A DNA stretch of 64,000 bases from Vanessa cardui. Taxonomy: Eukaryota; Arthropoda; Insecta; Lepidoptera; Nymphalidae. The position numbers and the translations under genes were made by a program. The notes under the pieces are model-generated. The model ran no database searches, was not told the origin of the DNA, and worked only from the letters and a program-made list of their open reading frames with translations. Of the stretch, positions 62,605 through 64,000 are shown piece by piece; position 1 is the first letter of the stretch, and the number at the start of each line of letters is the position of its first letter. Location: positions 361,001 through 425,000 of the forward strand of contig NC_061152.1 in NCBI RefSeq assembly GCF_905220365.1, read 5' to 3'.

Positions 62605-62829
62605 GACCTCCATGGTCGAGTGGTGTGTACACCGGTTTTCATTAGTACGCCACTCTGAGGTCCCGGGTTCGATTCCCGGCCGAGTCAATGTAGATTACCA
62701 TTAGTTTTCTATGTTGGCTTGGGTCTGGGTGTTTGTGGTACCGTCGTTACTTCTGACTTCCATAAGAAGTGCTTCAGCTACTTACATTGGGATGAGAGTG
62801 ATGTATGTGATGTTGTCTCATATATATAT
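62605..62829 (+). mobile_element. tRNA-derived SINE, family 2 (reference copy)
   Basis: The head has TGGTCGAGTGGT (A-box-like) and GGTTCGATTCC (B box). The body includes GTACCGTCGTTACTTCTG and ends in GATGTTGTCTCATATTTAT with an AT-rich tail. Other copies: 7130-7355 (-), 18745-18955 (+), 18940-19200 (-), 40715-40925 (-), 51045-51280 (+), 55780-56010 (-) and 63440-63670 (-). Confidence 0.85.
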
Positions 62830-64000
62830 CCGTCTTACAATGAATACTCAATAAGATAAAAATCGTCTATAAATAGAACGCAGGGTCTTTATTTTTCATG
62901 AGTAGTATATTTTCTTCCAATTTAAAAATAATAAAAACTTGGATATTTGGATGTAGTTTTTCAAAAGTTCCTTCTCCCACCATTTCTCAAAAATCCATGA
63001 CAATAATTTCAAACTTTAAGAAAAAGCTTATCAATTTTGGGTGTATTCTTGGTGGTAGGGCTTTGTGAAAGTCCGTCTGGGTAGGTACCACCCACTCACC
63101 ACATATTATACCTCTAAACAACAGTACTCAGTATTGTTGTGTTCCGGGTTGAAGGGTGAGTGAGCCAGTGTAACTACAGGCACAAGGGACATAGCATATA
63201 TTGTCTATGGGTGATGGTGACCACTTACCATCAAGTGGCCCATATGCTCGTCCGACAACCTATTACATAAAAAAATAGATAAAAATAATATTTGTAATGA
63301 GCTTTGTATTGTCTAAAGACAAAAAGCTGTGAACGTTATAAGACATTCTGTAGTATATTTAGTATCAGTACTGCACTCGAGCGAGGCCAGGGCGGGTAGC
63401 GAGGCGTAAACAATGATTACATTTATGTTTCATATATGTAATATGTAATAAATATGAGACAACATCACATACATTACTCTGATCCCAATGTGAGTAGCTA
63501 AAGCACTTGTGTTGTGGAAGATCAGAAGTAACGACGGCACAAACACCCAGACCCGAGACAACGTAGACAACTAATGGTAATCTACATCGACTCGGCCGAA
63601 CGAACTCGGGACCTCAGAGTGGCGTACCCATGAAAACCGGTGTACACACCACTCGATCACGGAGGTGAATTTTATTTTGTAATAGTTATGCTTCAATTTA
63701 AATTCATATATTATTTTCGTTCCGGTTAAAATAAATAAAGCAAAACAAATATTTTTAACTATAAAACTAGTAACTATAAAATATATATTTTTTCTATTCA
63801 GATCGTTAAAGAAAAGACAATTTTAGTTATTATGGCAGTCTGATTAATACAACATTCAAAACTAAGTATTCGGCCATTTTCTTTTATCAAACATGGCGGC
63901 CCGTTGAACTGTCACGTCATAGAATTCCGCGGATTTGACGTCGAAATATCTCGACTGTGCGAATTATGCGGATGTGTGTTGTCGACTCGAAATCATTATT

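Noticed and set aside
62461..62688. 75-codon minus-strand ORF overlapping the first visible klingon-like exon
   Set aside because: It is the wrong frame of the Ig exon running into a family 2 SINE; the Ig frame has the conserved WRRG and DGYN motifs.

Overview
The window looks like nuclear DNA of a lepidopteran, probably a butterfly. It is AT-rich, its genes are split into short exons with GT-AG introns, and it is packed with tRNA-derived SINEs, 3' ends of LINEs and small inverted-repeat DNA transposons. The identification of the order rests on the gene types and general repeat style; it is inference, since no search was possible. Nothing bacterial or viral was seen.

Layout. (1) 1057-7121, minus strand: the 5' part of a gene for a PDZ-RING protein (192 codons visible). 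A likely 5' UTR exon lies at 8092-8200, and the 3' end is beyond base 1. (2) 12339-29078, plus strand: a complete 12-exon gene for a ZAD plus C2H2 zinc-finger protein of 581 residues. (3) 33147-39620, plus strand: a 7-exon tandem paralogue of 299 residues. It shares intron positions with the 3' half of gene 2 but has no ZAD and has gained an acidic tail. (4) 48526-62560, minus strand: the last eight exons of a klingon-like cell adhesion protein with Ig domains, an FN3 domain and a probable GPI signal. Its 5' end is beyond base 64000. The summed exon lengths of both complete zinc-finger models are multiples of three and every junction keeps phase, which strongly supports them.

The most unusual object is at 22388-25497. 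The 3' end of zinc-finger exon 9, its splice donor and the (CA)n tract behind it have been amplified in tandem, so one intron of the ZAD gene carries 19 identical GTGAGT donors, each followed by CA repeats. The first two extra units keep the reading frame open.

The rest is mostly mobile DNA. It includes two tRNA-derived SINE families, an A-tailed retroposon-like family in about twenty copies, a LINE whose 3' tails often sit next to splice sites, and several MITE families. For many MITEs the 8-bp target duplications can be read directly. The two zinc-finger genes are probably nuclear regulators. The PDZ-RING and klingon-like genes have no evident functional link to them.
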